Below are positions 1-8,380 of a DNA stretch of 64,000 nucleotides, piece after piece. The position numbers were made by a program, and so were the translations under genes. The DNA comes from Streptomyces cathayae (lineage in GTDB: Bacteria > Actinomycetota > Actinomycetes > Streptomycetales > Streptomycetaceae), in contig NZ_CP121682.1 in assembly GCF_029760955.1 (NCBI RefSeq), positions 7,400,555 through 7,464,554 of the forward strand, read 5' to 3'. Under the pieces are notes generated by a model. It did not search any database, was not told the DNA's origin, and saw only the letters and a program-made list of their open reading frames with translations. Each line of letters opens with the position of its first letter. Position 1 is the first letter of the stretch.

Positions 1-1769
1 ACCGTCGCCGTCAGCGAGTCCATGCCGAGATCGCGGAGCGCCGTTTTGGACTCCACTGCCTCCGCCGTGCAACCGAGCACGGCGGCAGCCTCGTTCCGCA
101 CCAGGGCCAGCAGATCCGCCGTCGACTCCTCGGCCGCCCCTGTGCCCAGCGTCCGTGCGGGCCGGTCGGCGAGGTCGTGCCGCCGCACCTTTCCAGAGGC
201 GGTACGGGGGATGCCCTCCACCTCGTACAGTTCGGCGGGCACCTTGAAAGCGGACAGTTCCGCGCGACAGGCGGCGAGGACCGCCCCCCTGTCCAGTACA
301 CCGCTGCCCGGTGCGGGGACCAGATAGCCGACCGGCACCTCGCCGAAGACGGGGTGCGGGCGTCCGGCCACGGCGGCGTCCGCCACCCCGGGCAGCCGCC
401 GCAGCACCGCTTCCACCTCCGAGGGGTGGATGTTCGCCCCGCCTCGGATGATCAGCTCACTCGCCCGGCCGGTGATCACGAGTTCGCCGGAGGCCTCGAT
501 CCTGGCCAGGTCGCCGGTGCGGAACCAACCGTCGCGCAACACCTCGGCGGTGGCCTCCGGCCTGCCGTGGTAGCCGGTCATGACCCCAGGCCCGCTCACC
601 CACAACTCGCCCTCGCCGGTGTCCTGTCCGTTCGCGCCACCGCCGACCCGGACCCGGGTGCCGGGCAGCACCCGGCCGCACGACCCGGCCGCCGATGTGC
701 TGCCCGGTGCCGCCATGGTGACCGGACCCGCCTCGGTGCTGCCGTAGTGCTCCAGGTAGGGGGCCCGGCAGATCGCCTCGAAGGACCTCCGGAACTCGGA
801 CCCCGCCGAAACGCCCCCGCTGATGCAGCCCCGCAGCGCGGGCGCCCTGAGCCCGCCGCCCTCCTCCCCGTCACCCCCCTCGCTCCGGACCGCGTCGAGC
901 AGGGCCGAGTACGTCGTCGGCACCCCGCCGAGGAGAGTGTAGGGGGCGTCCGTACGGCGCAGTTCGCCGAGCACCTCGGCCACCGAGAACCGGGGCGGGA
1001 GCATGGCGCTCGCCCCGGTCGCGGTCACCCCAAGGGCGCAGACCACCTGGCTCATGGCGTGGTGGAGGGGCAACGGCCACAGCACCCGGTCCCGTTCCGA
1101 CAGACCGAGAACACCGACGAGGCCCGCCGCGACCGGCGCGAGGCGGTTGCGCTGGGTGGACAGCACTCCCTTGGGGGTGCCGGAGGACCCGGAGGTGTAG
1201 AGCAGCCACGCCGTCTCGTCCAACCCAAGATCGTCCCGGGCGGTCGTCCCCGGCTCCGTACACGCCAACTCCTCGTACCGCAGAACGCCGCCCGCCGCCC
1301 CGGCCCCGTGCGCCGACGCTCCGGAGTCGCCGGTCAGCGGAGTGTCCCCGTCCTCCTCACCGCCCTCGGCCACCACCACGATCAGCCCGGAGCGGGACAG
1401 CAGTCCCCGCCGATGCGTCAGCCGGGCCTCATCGGTGATGAGCACGCGCGCACCACAGTCCTCCAGCAGACGGGCCAACTCCGCCCCTGAGCTCCCGGGA
1501 TCCAGCGGCACCCCCACCCCGCTCGCCCGGGTGACGGCGAGCAGGCTCTCGACCGCCTCGACACGGTTGCCGAGCAGGATGGCCACCCGTTCGCCCCGCG
1601 CCAGGCCGAGCCCCGCCACATGTCCGGCCAGCCGTCCGGTCCTGCATTCCAGGTCCCGGTAGGTCCGCCGCGTACGGCGGTCCTGGAAGGCGACCTTCTC
1701 CCCGAGGCGCCGGGCATGTTCCCGGAGCGACTCCGGCAGTGGCCTGAGGGTGTCCGTGTCCGTACCCAC
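1..1769 (-). CDS. AMP-dependent acyl/amino-acid ligase fused to a carrier domain (partial, runs off left edge)
   Basis: A single uninterrupted reading frame of 589 codons starts at a GTG preceded by a GGAAGGGG ribosome site and leaves the window still open. It activates a carboxylic or amino acid as the acyl-adenylate and loads it on its own carrier. Visible ANL-family motifs are LLYTSGSSGTPKG (about residues 188-200), YGSTEAGP, the GWFRTGDLA region and the C-terminal lysine motif PRTASGKVRRHDL. A phosphopantetheine carrier motif, LRDLGMDS, follows, with the attachment serine at residue 585. Acyl-ligase plus carrier at the N terminus is typical of polyketide or hybrid loading modules, and also of free-standing ligase-ACP didomains. 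The missing C terminus would decide between them. No substrate is predicted. The nearest upstream sequence is transposon debris, so this gene may be the edge of a biosynthetic cluster lying to the left. Confidence 0.9.
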   Translation of the reverse strand, partial: MGTDTDTLRPLPESLREHARRLGEKVAFQDRRTRRTYRDLECRTGRLAGHVAGLGLARGERVAILLGNRVEAVESLLAVTRASGVGVPLDPGSSGAELARLLEDCGARVLITDEARLTHRRGLLSRSGLIVVVAEGGEEDGDTPLTGDSGASAHGAGAAGGVLRYEELACTEPGTTARDDLGLDETAWLLYTSGSSGTPKGVLSTQRNRLAPVAAGLVGVLGLSERDRVLWPLPLHHAMSQVVCALGVTATGASAMLPPRFSVAEVLGELRRTDAPYTLLGGVPTTYSALLDAVRSEGGDGEEGGGLRAPALRGCISGGVSAGSEFRRSFEAICRAPYLEHYGSTEAGPVTMAAPGSTSAAGSCGRVLPGTRVRVGGGANGQDTGEGELWVSGPGVMTGYHGRPEATAEVLRDGWFRTGDLARIEASGELVITGRASELIIRGGANIHPSEVEAVLRRLPGVADAAVAGRPHPVFGEVPVGYLVPAPGSGVLDRGAVLAACRAELSAFKVPAELYEVEGIPRTASGKVRRHDLADRPARTLGTGAAEESTADLLALVRNEAAAVLGCTAEAVESKTALRDLGMDSLTAT

Positions 1770-1990
1770 TCGTTCCGCCCCTTCCGTGGACTCCTGGGGA
1801 AGATGGTGGCGCGGTTCGCCTGGTTCCCCTGCGGCAGTGGCACAGCGACCCTGCTCATTCCGTGGCGGAGGGCCCGGCCCTTGCTGAATACCTCATCCAT
1901 ACAGGTGGGAGCGGGTTTCGGGGTGCTGGCCGTGGCCGATCGAGTCGCCGCTGTCGCGCGGCGGCGGTGGGCGCGGCAGGATGATCGGTC

Positions 1991-2034
1991 GTGCTGCTGC
2001 GACTGGCGTACCTGGGTATGGCGAACGCGTTCGA
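1991..2034 (+). pseudogene. Fragment of an integrase-type transposase gene (N-terminal scrap)
   Basis: This 44-base block encodes VLLRLAYLGMANAF. It is nearly the same, at DNA level, as the first codons of the transposase that starts at 33032 on the minus strand (VLLRLAYLTVTNAF). Similarity stops abruptly after about 15 codons. It is a leftover of the same insertion-sequence family, sitting in the otherwise empty stretch between the ligase start and the next gene. Nothing else recognisable lies between 1770 and 2116. Confidence 0.6.
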
Positions 2035-2116
2035 GATGGGGTGCGGTCCTCTGAAGGGAAGGGTTGAGCTGGAAGAGCGCTGAACGGGGCTGTGTTCGGG
2101 GCCGTTCGTCTCTACC

Positions 2117-2473
2117 GTGGTAGCGGAGGAGGGATGGCGGATGGGCTCGCTGTTCGAGGAGTTGGAAGCGCGCGAGGCAGCCGCCCGTGTTCGGTATGGT
2201 CCGGGTCGCCAGAGTCGCCCACCGGGGCCGAGGCGTGGGCAACGTCCACCCCGCCGACGCTGCGCTGTCGCTGCCGGCGGGCCGGCACTCGACGGGATTA
2301 CGGCGACTCGCGGTGACCGAAGCCGTCCGCGGCTCGGAGCGGAAGCCGTACTGCGACTGCGTGCCGTCCTTGCCAACGGAGACCTCGACCCCTACTGGCG
2401 CTACCACGCCGCCCGCGAACACGAACGCCTCTCCCTCGCACCCGACCAGCGGAACTACGCACGCACCGCCTGA
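2117..2473 (+). CDS. Hypothetical protein, probably a degenerate transposon-associated small gene
   Basis: The reading frame gives 118 residues. The N-terminal [17 protein letters not shown] and the C-terminal [22 protein letters not shown] look protein-like, resembling small proteins common in Streptomyces mobile regions. The middle third is Arg/Pro-rich and looks like an out-of-frame stretch, so two compensating indels are possible. The last codons and the sequence just after the stop recur at 3246-3302, where they run straight into the MutS-like fragment. I do not know the function. GTG or ATG (2144) could be the start. Confidence 0.35.
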   Translation: MVAEEGWRMGSLFEELEAREAAARVRYGPGRQSRPPGPRRGQRPPRRRCAVAAGGPALDGITATRGDRSRPRLGAEAVLRLRAVLANGDLDPYWRYHAAREHERLSLAPDQRNYARTA

Positions 2474-2504
2474 TCCCGGCGGTCGTTCGAAACGAACTGC
2501 ACCC
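2448..2504 (+). repeat. Short direct repeat, copy 1 (copy 2 at about 3246-3302)
   Basis: The block around ACCAGCGGAACTACG, the stop codon and the following TGATC-CGG-GTC-TTCGA-A-GAAC-GCACC pattern occurs twice in the same orientation, roughly 800 bp apart. By eye about three quarters of positions match. The two copies bracket the minus-strand hypothetical gene at 2516-3166, so that gene was either inserted into, or captured between, copies of the same transposon-related sequence. Confidence 0.55.
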
Positions 2505-2515
2505 CACCGCCAGCC

Positions 2516-3166
2516 CTACTTGGGGCGACGGCGGCCGAGAGCGTGGGCGAGTTCGCCGACCGGCGCCAGCATGCGTCCGTCATCGCCCGCGCACCACCAC
2601 ACAACCTCGCGCTCCCGCTTCGAGCCGTGGACGCCGAGGTCATGTCGGGGGCACACCGGCCAGACCTGCCAGGTCTGTTCGAGCAGGCTCTCCTGGATCA
2701 TGGTCGTCAGACTGGTCAGTGCCATGGTCGGGTCGTCGCACATGCTCGGCAGGATGTGGCCGCCCCGGTTGAGCCTTTCACCGTCGGCAAGGCGGACACC
2801 GGCTCCCGCGGGGAACCAGTCCTCCAGGACCTCGATCTCCGGTTCGCCCTCGATCCCACGCGTGGGCAGGTCGCGGGCTATGATCCGCAGCGCGTCGCGC
2901 AACGTCTCCAAACGCTCGGGGGCGAGGTCGAAGCCCGGCTCGAAACCCACGTCGTCCAGGATGCGCCAGGCCAGGGCTGTCATCTCCGACCGTGGCACCT
3001 CGGCCGGATTCCGTTCGACGGCCTCCAGGACGGCGTCGGTGCGGTGGAACCAGTCGAGCAGTTCGCAGGCGAGGGCGACGACTTGCTGTGGGTCGAGATT
3101 GTCCTGACGCAGGCCGAGGTAGATCCTTCGCTTCAACTGTTCGGTATCCGCTTCGTACTCAGCCAT
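2516..3166 (-). CDS. Hypothetical acidic protein
   Basis: This is a 216-residue protein starting at MAEYEADTEQ. An in-frame GTG four codons upstream is an alternative, and the frame is open for 27 codons further. The codon use is normal for the replicon and the sequence looks genuinely coding, with helical leucine-rich segments and conserved-looking blocks such as WFHRTDAVLEAVERNPAEVP and RDALRIIARDLPTRG. No membrane segment, signal peptide or catalytic motif is visible. It sits alone on the minus strand between two copies of a short repeat and next to a broken MutS-like gene. I do not recognise the family; function unknown. Confidence 0.6.
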   Translation of the reverse strand: MAEYEADTEQLKRRIYLGLRQDNLDPQQVVALACELLDWFHRTDAVLEAVERNPAEVPRSEMTALAWRILDDVGFEPGFDLAPERLETLRDALRIIARDLPTRGIEGEPEIEVLEDWFPAGAGVRLADGERLNRGGHILPSMCDDPTMALTSLTTMIQESLLEQTWQVWPVCPRHDLGVHGSKREREVVWWCAGDDGRMLAPVGELAHALGRRRPK

Positions 3167-3289
3167 GGCGTTGCTCACCGGCCCAGTGGCCCGACGCGGC
3201 GCGGTTCCCCGCCGCATGGTTTTCGGCATGCCGCCTGATGCACTCACCAGCGGAACTACGACCTCACCACTTGATCGCGGCCGTCACTC

Positions 3290-4050
3290 GAGAGGAACCG
3301 CACCCAACTCGGCTTCTACGTGGGCTGCCTGCACCTCCATCAGCGGCTTGCGGCCGAGCAGGAGCCGCTCTGCTTCCCCTTCCCCACAGCTCTGCCCGCT
3401 GGAGCGCCCGCCCTGAGCTGCCGCGGCCTCTACGACCCCCGCCTGAGTCTGCGCCGCAAGGAGCGGGTGGTCGGCAACGACGTCGACGCCGACGGGGTGC
3501 CACTGCTGGTGATCACCGGGGCCAATGCGGGCGGCAAATCCACGTTCCTGCGCAGCGTCGGAGTGGCGCAGCTGATGATGCAGGCGGACATGTTCGTATC
3601 CGCCTACTCCTTCGCGGCGGACGTCCGTGCGTGGCTGTTCACGCACTTTTGGCGCGAGGAGGACGCGGAGATGGAGAGCGGCAAGCTGGACGAGGAGCTG
3701 TCCCGGATGAGCGGCATCGCGGACCTCGTGATGTCCGGGGCGATGGTGCTGTTCAACGAGTCCTTCGCGGCGACCAACGAGCGAGAGGGGGCCGAGATCG
3801 CCCGGCAGATCACCCGCGCCCTTCTCGATTCCGGCGTCAAGGTCCTGCTTGTCGCCCACCTATTCGACCTCGCCCACAGCCTCCACAAGAAGCCACCGGC
3901 AGAAGGCGCGGTGTTCCTGCGGGCCCAGCGGCAGGCGGACGGGAGCCACACCTCCCGACTGGAGGTGGGCGGGCCGCTGCCCACCGGCTTCGCCTGGATC
4001 TGTATCGCGGCGTCTTCAAAGAGCCCGCTCAGGCTCCGGGGCTTCGGGAT
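3290..4050 (+). pseudogene. Truncated MutS-family ATPase (C-terminal ATPase domain only)
   Basis: The frame reads QLGFYVGCLHLHQRL, GLYDPRLSLRRKERVVGND, the Walker A motif ITGANAGGKSTF, then LVMSGAMVLFNESFAATNE (Walker B region) and VLLVAHLFDLAHSL. This is the C-terminal ATPase domain of the small MutS-like proteins of actinobacteria. Full proteins have several hundred more N-terminal residues. Here the coding sequence begins exactly at the second copy of the short repeat, so the N-terminal part is gone. Near 3996 the frame slips: the expected ending DLYRGVFKEPAQA is in the next frame. No start codon or ribosome site is evident. It is a remnant and unlikely to act in repair. Confidence 0.75.
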
Positions 4051-4216
4051 CGAGCCTTGGCGTCGGGTATCGGCATTCGGCCGTCCTGTGCCGGGTCCTG
4101 GGGTGGTGGTGGGGCTGTGCGGGTTGTCGTTGTCATCGCCCGATCGGATGTCTCCGCGGTGGTGTTCGGTGTCGGCTGGGTCGGCGGTGTCCGGGTGTCG
4201 GTTCTACGGTGGTGGC

Positions 4217-5440
4217 ATGGTGGTGATCAGCGGTTGGCGGCGGGGGGCGGGTGCTCCGCTCGGGACGCTGGATGTGCTGGGGCCGGTGGTGTTGTTCGTG
4301 CTGTCGGTGGCGGCGGCCTCCGTCATCCCGCAGGAGCACCGGGTGGCGGTCCGTCCGGCTGCTGTGGTGCTGGCGGGGGTCTGTTGTTTTGCGTTGTTGT
4401 GGCGTCGTCGTCACCCGTTCGGTGTCCTGGCCGTCGCGCTTGTGTGCGGGGTGGGTTTTCAGGTGCTCGGGGTGCGGGAGAGTCCGTTGGTGACGAGTCC
4501 GGTCATTGTGTCCGTCTACACCGTGGCGGTCCGGACCGACCGGCGGACGACGTGGGTGGTGGCGTCGGCGTCGGCCGCTCTGCTGGTGGGGGCGGGTGTG
4601 GTGTTCGGCTCCCGGTCATGGCTCGGGGACAACGTGGCGATGGTGGCCTGGACGGCGCTGCCTGCCGCGGTGGGGGACGGGGTGCGTTCGCGTCGCGCGT
4701 ATGTGGCGGCGGTGGAGGAACGGGCGGAGTATGCGGAGCGGACGCGTGAGCAGGAGGCGCGGCAGCGGGTGGCGGCCGAGCGGATCCGGATCGCGCGCGA
4801 GTTGCATGATGTGGTCGCGCACCATATCGCCTTGATCAATGCGCAGGCCGGTGTTGCTGTTCACCTGGTGGAGCGGCGGCCGGAGCAGTTGGTGACCGCG
4901 TTGGAGGGCATCCGGGACACCAGTCGGTCCGCGCTGGAGGAACTCCGGGTGACCGTGGGTCTGCTGCGGCAGTCCGATGATCCGCGGGCGCCGCGGGATC
5001 CGATGCCGGGTCTGGCGCAGGTGCCGGAGCTGCTGGCGTCCTTCGGGCGGGTGGGCCTGTCCGTCGGGTATACGCGGCGCGGTGTGGCCGGGCCGCCGGC
5101 GCCGGCGGTGGATCTGGCCGCGTACCGCATCGTGCAGGAGGCCCTGACGAATGTGCGCAAGCACGCCGGGGCCGATCACGCCCGTCTCTGTCTGCACTAC
5201 CGGCCCCAGTGGCTGACGGTCACGGTCGAGGACGACGGGTGTGCCCGGCCGGACAGGCCCCCTTCCGGGACCGGTCACGGGCTGATCGGGATGCGTGAGC
5301 GTGCGGCCAGCGTCGGGGGAAAGCTGGAGGCCGCGGCGCGTCCCGGCGGGGGGTTCACCGTGACCGCCGAACTGCCGCTGCGGCCGGGTGCGGCCGTCGT
5401 GGCACCGGTCGGGCGGGACGCCGGGGAGGGATGGGCATGA
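4217..5440 (+). CDS. Two-component sensor histidine kinase (HisKA_3 / NarL-type)
   Basis: The 407-residue sensor has four to five hydrophobic segments in residues 20-150, so it is membrane-bound with little extracellular domain. A coiled linker precedes the dimerisation/phosphoacceptor box RIRIARELHDVVAHHIALI with His197. The HATPase domain follows, with QEALTNVRKHAG and GTGHGLIGMRERA as the N and G boxes. This is the architecture of kinases paired with NarL/LuxR-type regulators. The ATG at 4217 is chosen because everything upstream in the same frame belongs to the MutS remnant. The stop overlaps the start of the response regulator (ATGA), so the pair is translationally coupled. The signal is unknown. 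Confidence 0.92.
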   Translation: MVVISGWRRGAGAPLGTLDVLGPVVLFVLSVAAASVIPQEHRVAVRPAAVVLAGVCCFALLWRRRHPFGVLAVALVCGVGFQVLGVRESPLVTSPVIVSVYTVAVRTDRRTTWVVASASAALLVGAGVVFGSRSWLGDNVAMVAWTALPAAVGDGVRSRRAYVAAVEERAEYAERTREQEARQRVAAERIRIARELHDVVAHHIALINAQAGVAVHLVERRPEQLVTALEGIRDTSRSALEELRVTVGLLRQSDDPRAPRDPMPGLAQVPELLASFGRVGLSVGYTRRGVAGPPAPAVDLAAYRIVQEALTNVRKHAGADHARLCLHYRPQWLTVTVEDDGCARPDRPPSGTGHGLIGMRERAASVGGKLEAAARPGGGFTVTAELPLRPGAAVVAPVGRDAGEGWA

Positions 5441-6132
5441 CGATCCGGGTACTGCTGGCCGATGACCAGGCCCTGCTGCGGGGCACTTTCAGGATGCTGT
5501 TCGATTCCGCCGACGACATGGAGACGGTGGGTGAGGCGTCCGACGGCCGGGAGGCGGTGGAGCTGGCGAGGGCGCGGCATCCGGATGTGATCCTGATGGA
5601 CATCCGGATGCCGGAGATGGACGGGCTGGCCGCCACGCGGCTGATCGGTGAGGCGGGGGATCTCTCGGCGGTGAAGGTTTTGATCCTGACCACCTTCGAG
5701 GACGACGAGTACGTGGCGGAGGCTCTGCGGGCCGGGGCGAGCGGCTTTCTCGGCAAGGGTGCCCGGCCCGGGGAGCTGCTCGAGGCCGTCCGTACGGTGG
5801 CCGCAGGGGACGCGCTGCTGTCGCCTGCGGCGACCCGGGGGCTGATCAGGCGGTTTCTGGCGCAGCCGGAACCGTGCACGGCGGCCGTGCACGAGCGGCT
5901 GGAGTGCCTGACGCGGCGGGAGCGCGATGTTCTGGGGCTTGTCGCGCTGGGACTGTCGAACGAGGAGATCGCCGAGCGTCTGTTCCTCAGCCCGTTGACG
6001 GCCAAGACCCATGTCAACCGGGCCATGACCAAGCTGGCCGTCCGTGACCGGGCCCAGCTGGTGGTCATCGCCTATCAGTGCGGTGTGGTCAGCCCGGTGA
6101 CGGGGGCGGTTCGTCCTGCGGTGTCCGGGTGA
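5437..6132 (+). CDS. NarL/LuxR-family response regulator
   Basis: The 231-residue partner of the preceding kinase starts at the ATG whose ATGA overlaps the kinase stop; a GGAGGG site lies six bases upstream. An ATG six bases earlier is possible. The receiver domain has acidic pair D9/D10, phosphoacceptor D55 in ILMDIRMPE, T86 and K107. The C-terminal LuxR helix-turn-helix is LTRRERDVLGLVALGLSNEEIAERL followed by SPLTAKTHVNRAMTKL. It should bind DNA as a dimer when phosphorylated by the kinase. The target genes cannot be read from the sequence; the small zinc-finger gene downstream is a candidate. Confidence 0.93.
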   Translation: MTIRVLLADDQALLRGTFRMLFDSADDMETVGEASDGREAVELARARHPDVILMDIRMPEMDGLAATRLIGEAGDLSAVKVLILTTFEDDEYVAEALRAGASGFLGKGARPGELLEAVRTVAAGDALLSPAATRGLIRRFLAQPEPCTAAVHERLECLTRRERDVLGLVALGLSNEEIAERLFLSPLTAKTHVNRAMTKLAVRDRAQLVVIAYQCGVVSPVTGAVRPAVSG

Positions 6133-6148
6133 GTGCCGGCGTGGCCGC

Positions 6149-6193
6149 GGAGCGCGTCGTGGCCCTGGCGGGGAGCGCGTCGTGGCCCTGGCG
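6149..6193 (+). repeat. Two tandem copies of a 22-bp sequence
   Basis: GGAGCGCGTCGTGGCCCTGG plus CG occurs at 6149 and again at 6172, just after the response regulator. It is followed by a GTGGGGCTGTGG-type direct repeat. It lies in the leader of the zinc-finger gene and could be a regulator site or simple slippage. Confidence 0.6.
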
Positions 6194-6387
6194 TGGGTGG
6201 GGCTGTGGTGGGTGGGGCTGTCGGGTACTGCGGTCGTGGTAGCCGGGAATTGCTGCGCGGGGACGATGCGCGGGGGCCGTTGCCGGGCGATGGTGAGGTC
6301 ATGGAACGGAGCCGTGTACCGGTTGTGCCGGCCGGACACCGGCCCCGTGGACGGGGTGATCGCCACCCCTGCACGAAGGGACCTGCC

Positions 6388-6735
6388 ATGTTCACTGCCT
6401 CCCGGGATTGCCGCATCATCGGTGACCTGCTGGAAGGACACGCCCTCAACGTCCTGGACCCCGGGGAGACGAGCGCGGTCCGCGCCCATCTGGCGGCCTG
6501 TGCCGAGTGCCGGGACGAGCATCACTGTCTCGCGGCCGTGGCCGCGCACCTGTCCTGTCTTCGCAGGGCCCTGGCGGACGGCCCGGGCCGGCCGCGGGCG
6601 TCGTCCCCGTCCGGGGCGGCCGGCTGCGGCCGTGGTTCGCGGCATCGTCGCCGCCGGCACGGTGCGGCCCGAGGGGCTCCGGCCGCTTCGCTCACGCTGT
6701 CCCAGTGGGTGAGCCGGCTTGCCTGTGTCAGGTGA
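6388..6735 (+). CDS. Small anti-sigma-factor-like zinc-finger protein
   Basis: The 115-residue protein starts at an ATG with a GAAGGGA site upstream. Residues 5-55 form a zf-HC2 / ZAS-type domain: DCRIIGDLLEGHALNVLD, then HLAACAECRDEH, which supplies the H-x3-C-x2-C zinc or redox-sensing pattern. Such domains bind ECF sigma factors. The C-terminal half is Arg/Gly/Ala-rich with no membrane helix, so it would be a soluble version or a degenerate tail. It follows the two-component pair at 255 bp and has no adjacent sigma gene. The stretch from 6736 to 6956 shows no convincing gene. Confidence 0.6.
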   Translation: MFTASRDCRIIGDLLEGHALNVLDPGETSAVRAHLAACAECRDEHHCLAAVAAHLSCLRRALADGPGRPRASSPSGAAGCGRGSRHRRRRHGAARGAPAASLTLSQWVSRLACVR

Positions 6736-6956
6736 GCGGCCGGGCCGTGGGCGGGTCCGTCCGGGCGGCGTACTTGCGGTGTGCCGCCCGGGCGGGCCGG
6801 GGGAGGGGGTTCACCGCGGACCGCGGCGGACGCTGCCGGCGGTGCCTGGTGGTGTACCCGTCCAGGGGGGATCCTGTGTGTGCCCGGTGCGGGGCCTCCC
6901 GCGCCGGGCGCCGCCGTCTCGTCGGGGCTGCCCGGTGCGGTGGTGGTCGCCCTGTC

Positions 6957-7535
6957 TCACGGGTGGCCGAGGATGCGCTGCGAGCGGCCGGTGACCCGGC
7001 CGGAGCGGCCGGCGGCCCGGCGGCGGGCCGGGTCGCACGTCCACGAGCGCGGGATGTACAGCTCACGGTCCACTGCCGCGTGTCCGCGGCGGCCCGCGTA
7101 GACGAGGTAGACGGCGACCTGGGAGTTCTCGATCCTCCCGGCGGTGCCGGTGTACTGGCGCTGGACACCGACGGTGTGCGTGCCCTTTTTCACATCCCCG
7201 GTCTCATCGACCACCAGCACCGCATTCTTGTCCTGCGGGTGCTCCGGTACGTACTCACGCACGTCGTCGCGCACGGTGTCGGCATCCCGCCTGGCCCGGC
7301 CGAGCAGGTGCTGCATGCCGTCCGGATTCGCTTCCCCGGCCCACTCGGCGATGCTCCAGCAGTTCTTGCGCGGCAGGTCCGACAGCAGCCCCAGCACCAA
7401 GTCCCGCACCCGGCGCCGGGGTTCAACCCGCGCGAACCGGCCCGCTATCCGGCCCATCACGACCTCGAACGCCTCCTGCCAGCGGACAGGGCCTACGCTA
7501 TGACCCGCGGCTACCGCATGATCTTCAGTCTTCAC
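6957..7535 (-). pseudogene. IS701-family transposase, N-terminal part only
   Basis: About 190 residues are readable from a GTG start: RWQEAFEVVMGRIAGRFARVEP, CWSIAEWAGEANPDGMQHLL, then VLVVDETGDVKKGTHTVGV and QYTGTAGRIENSQVAVYLVY. The latter is the first catalytic aspartate region of IS701 transposases. Full-length proteins have about 400 residues. Here the frame degenerates after RELYIPRSWTCDP and stops, so the remaining catalytic residues are missing. It cannot transpose on its own. Confidence 0.8.
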
Positions 7536-7665
7536 ACACCGATGATCACCGGTGGCCGCACCCGTCTTCACCACCCCCTCGGTCACGACGTGCGAAGGCG
7601 GGGCCGCATCCGGTGTCCCGCTCGGGCACGCAGCGTCCGCCCGCCGACTCGTACCAGGAGGACAC

Positions 7666-8070
7666 ATGCAACGCGGCGAAGTCTGGTGGGTCGACTTCGA
7701 CGAGCGACGCCCGGTCGTGCTGCTGTCGGACGACGAGTCATCCGGGTTCCAGGTCATGCAGGTCGTTGCGCCGGCGGGCGTCGACATCAGCGGCCTGGGC
7801 GTTGAAGTGGCGATAGGCGCCCGGGAAGGGCTGCCCTTCGAAGGCGTGCTGCGGTTCGCGTTCCCGCGTCCAGGCTTTACTCCTTGCACCTGGCTGACCA
7901 CTGTCGCCCGGGACGACCTGATCGAGCGGGCGGGCGTGTTGTCCTCCGCGAAGCTCAGCGAGGTTGGAGCCGCCCTCCATACCGCTGGGCAGAGGAGGGA
8001 GTGGACCCCGATGACGGCTGCCGGGCTCCGCGAGATCAAAGATGCCCGCCGTCTCGGAGGACTCGAGTAG
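7666..8070 (+). CDS. PemK/MazF-family toxin-like protein, no antitoxin neighbour
   Basis: The 134-residue protein begins MQRGEVWWVDFDERRPVVLLS, the classical start of PemK/MazF ribonuclease-type toxins (GxVWxVxF...RPxVVLS). A strong AGGAGGA site lies four bases before the ATG. Later blocks VEVAIGAREGLPFEGVLRFAFP and TWLTTVARDDLIERAGVLS match the fold's C-terminal strands. Family members cleave mRNA and are normally encoded just after a small antitoxin. Here the upstream 130 bases are too short for one, and IS701 debris lies immediately before, so the antitoxin may have been lost or the protein may be a benign single-gene form. It ends with a Lys/Arg/Gly-rich tail. Confidence 0.75.
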   Translation: MQRGEVWWVDFDERRPVVLLSDDESSGFQVMQVVAPAGVDISGLGVEVAIGAREGLPFEGVLRFAFPRPGFTPCTWLTTVARDDLIERAGVLSSAKLSEVGAALHTAGQRREWTPMTAAGLREIKDARRLGGLE

Positions 8071-8380
8071 CGGACGCCTCTGCTGCCCGGCTCGATCTCG
8101 TCGACGACCGACGGCGGCCCCCTCTCCACCGCCCTCCAGCAACAAGATCACGATCTACGGCTGGAGTATCAGGTGACAGCATCCCGAGCAGGTCCGAAGC
8201 CGGGCAGCAGTTGCAGCCGCTCCACGACGCGGCGCACCGGCTGGGCAAGCCGGTCGTTCTGGCGGCCGGGGCCTTTCTCGCGTACCTCAGGGGAAGCGTT
8301 CTGGAGGTCCCCCGCCGGGATTCTTCAGTCGCTGGCTTCGGGGCGCCCTGACCGTTTTTCTTGCCGCTTTCCTTGTTGCC
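8071..8380. other. Intergenic stretch without a convincing gene
   Basis: Several frames are open but none has protein-like composition. The last 60 bases in the frame of the next gene (WLRGALTVFLAAFLVAV) read as a hydrophobic helix with no start codon close upstream. The neighbouring gene may therefore begin further left, past an undetected frameshift. Confidence 0.4.

Noticed and set aside
3320-5440. Apparent fusion of a MutS ATPase with a histidine kinase in one frame
   Set aside because: No stop happens to fall in the gap, but the MutS part lacks its end in this frame and 200 bases of non-protein-like sequence separate them. The kinase has its own ATG with hydrophobic segments directly after.
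6507-7805. Long plus-strand frame through the IS701 region
   Set aside because: It is antisense to the transposase over most of its length, and the remainder is Arg/Gly-rich without motifs.
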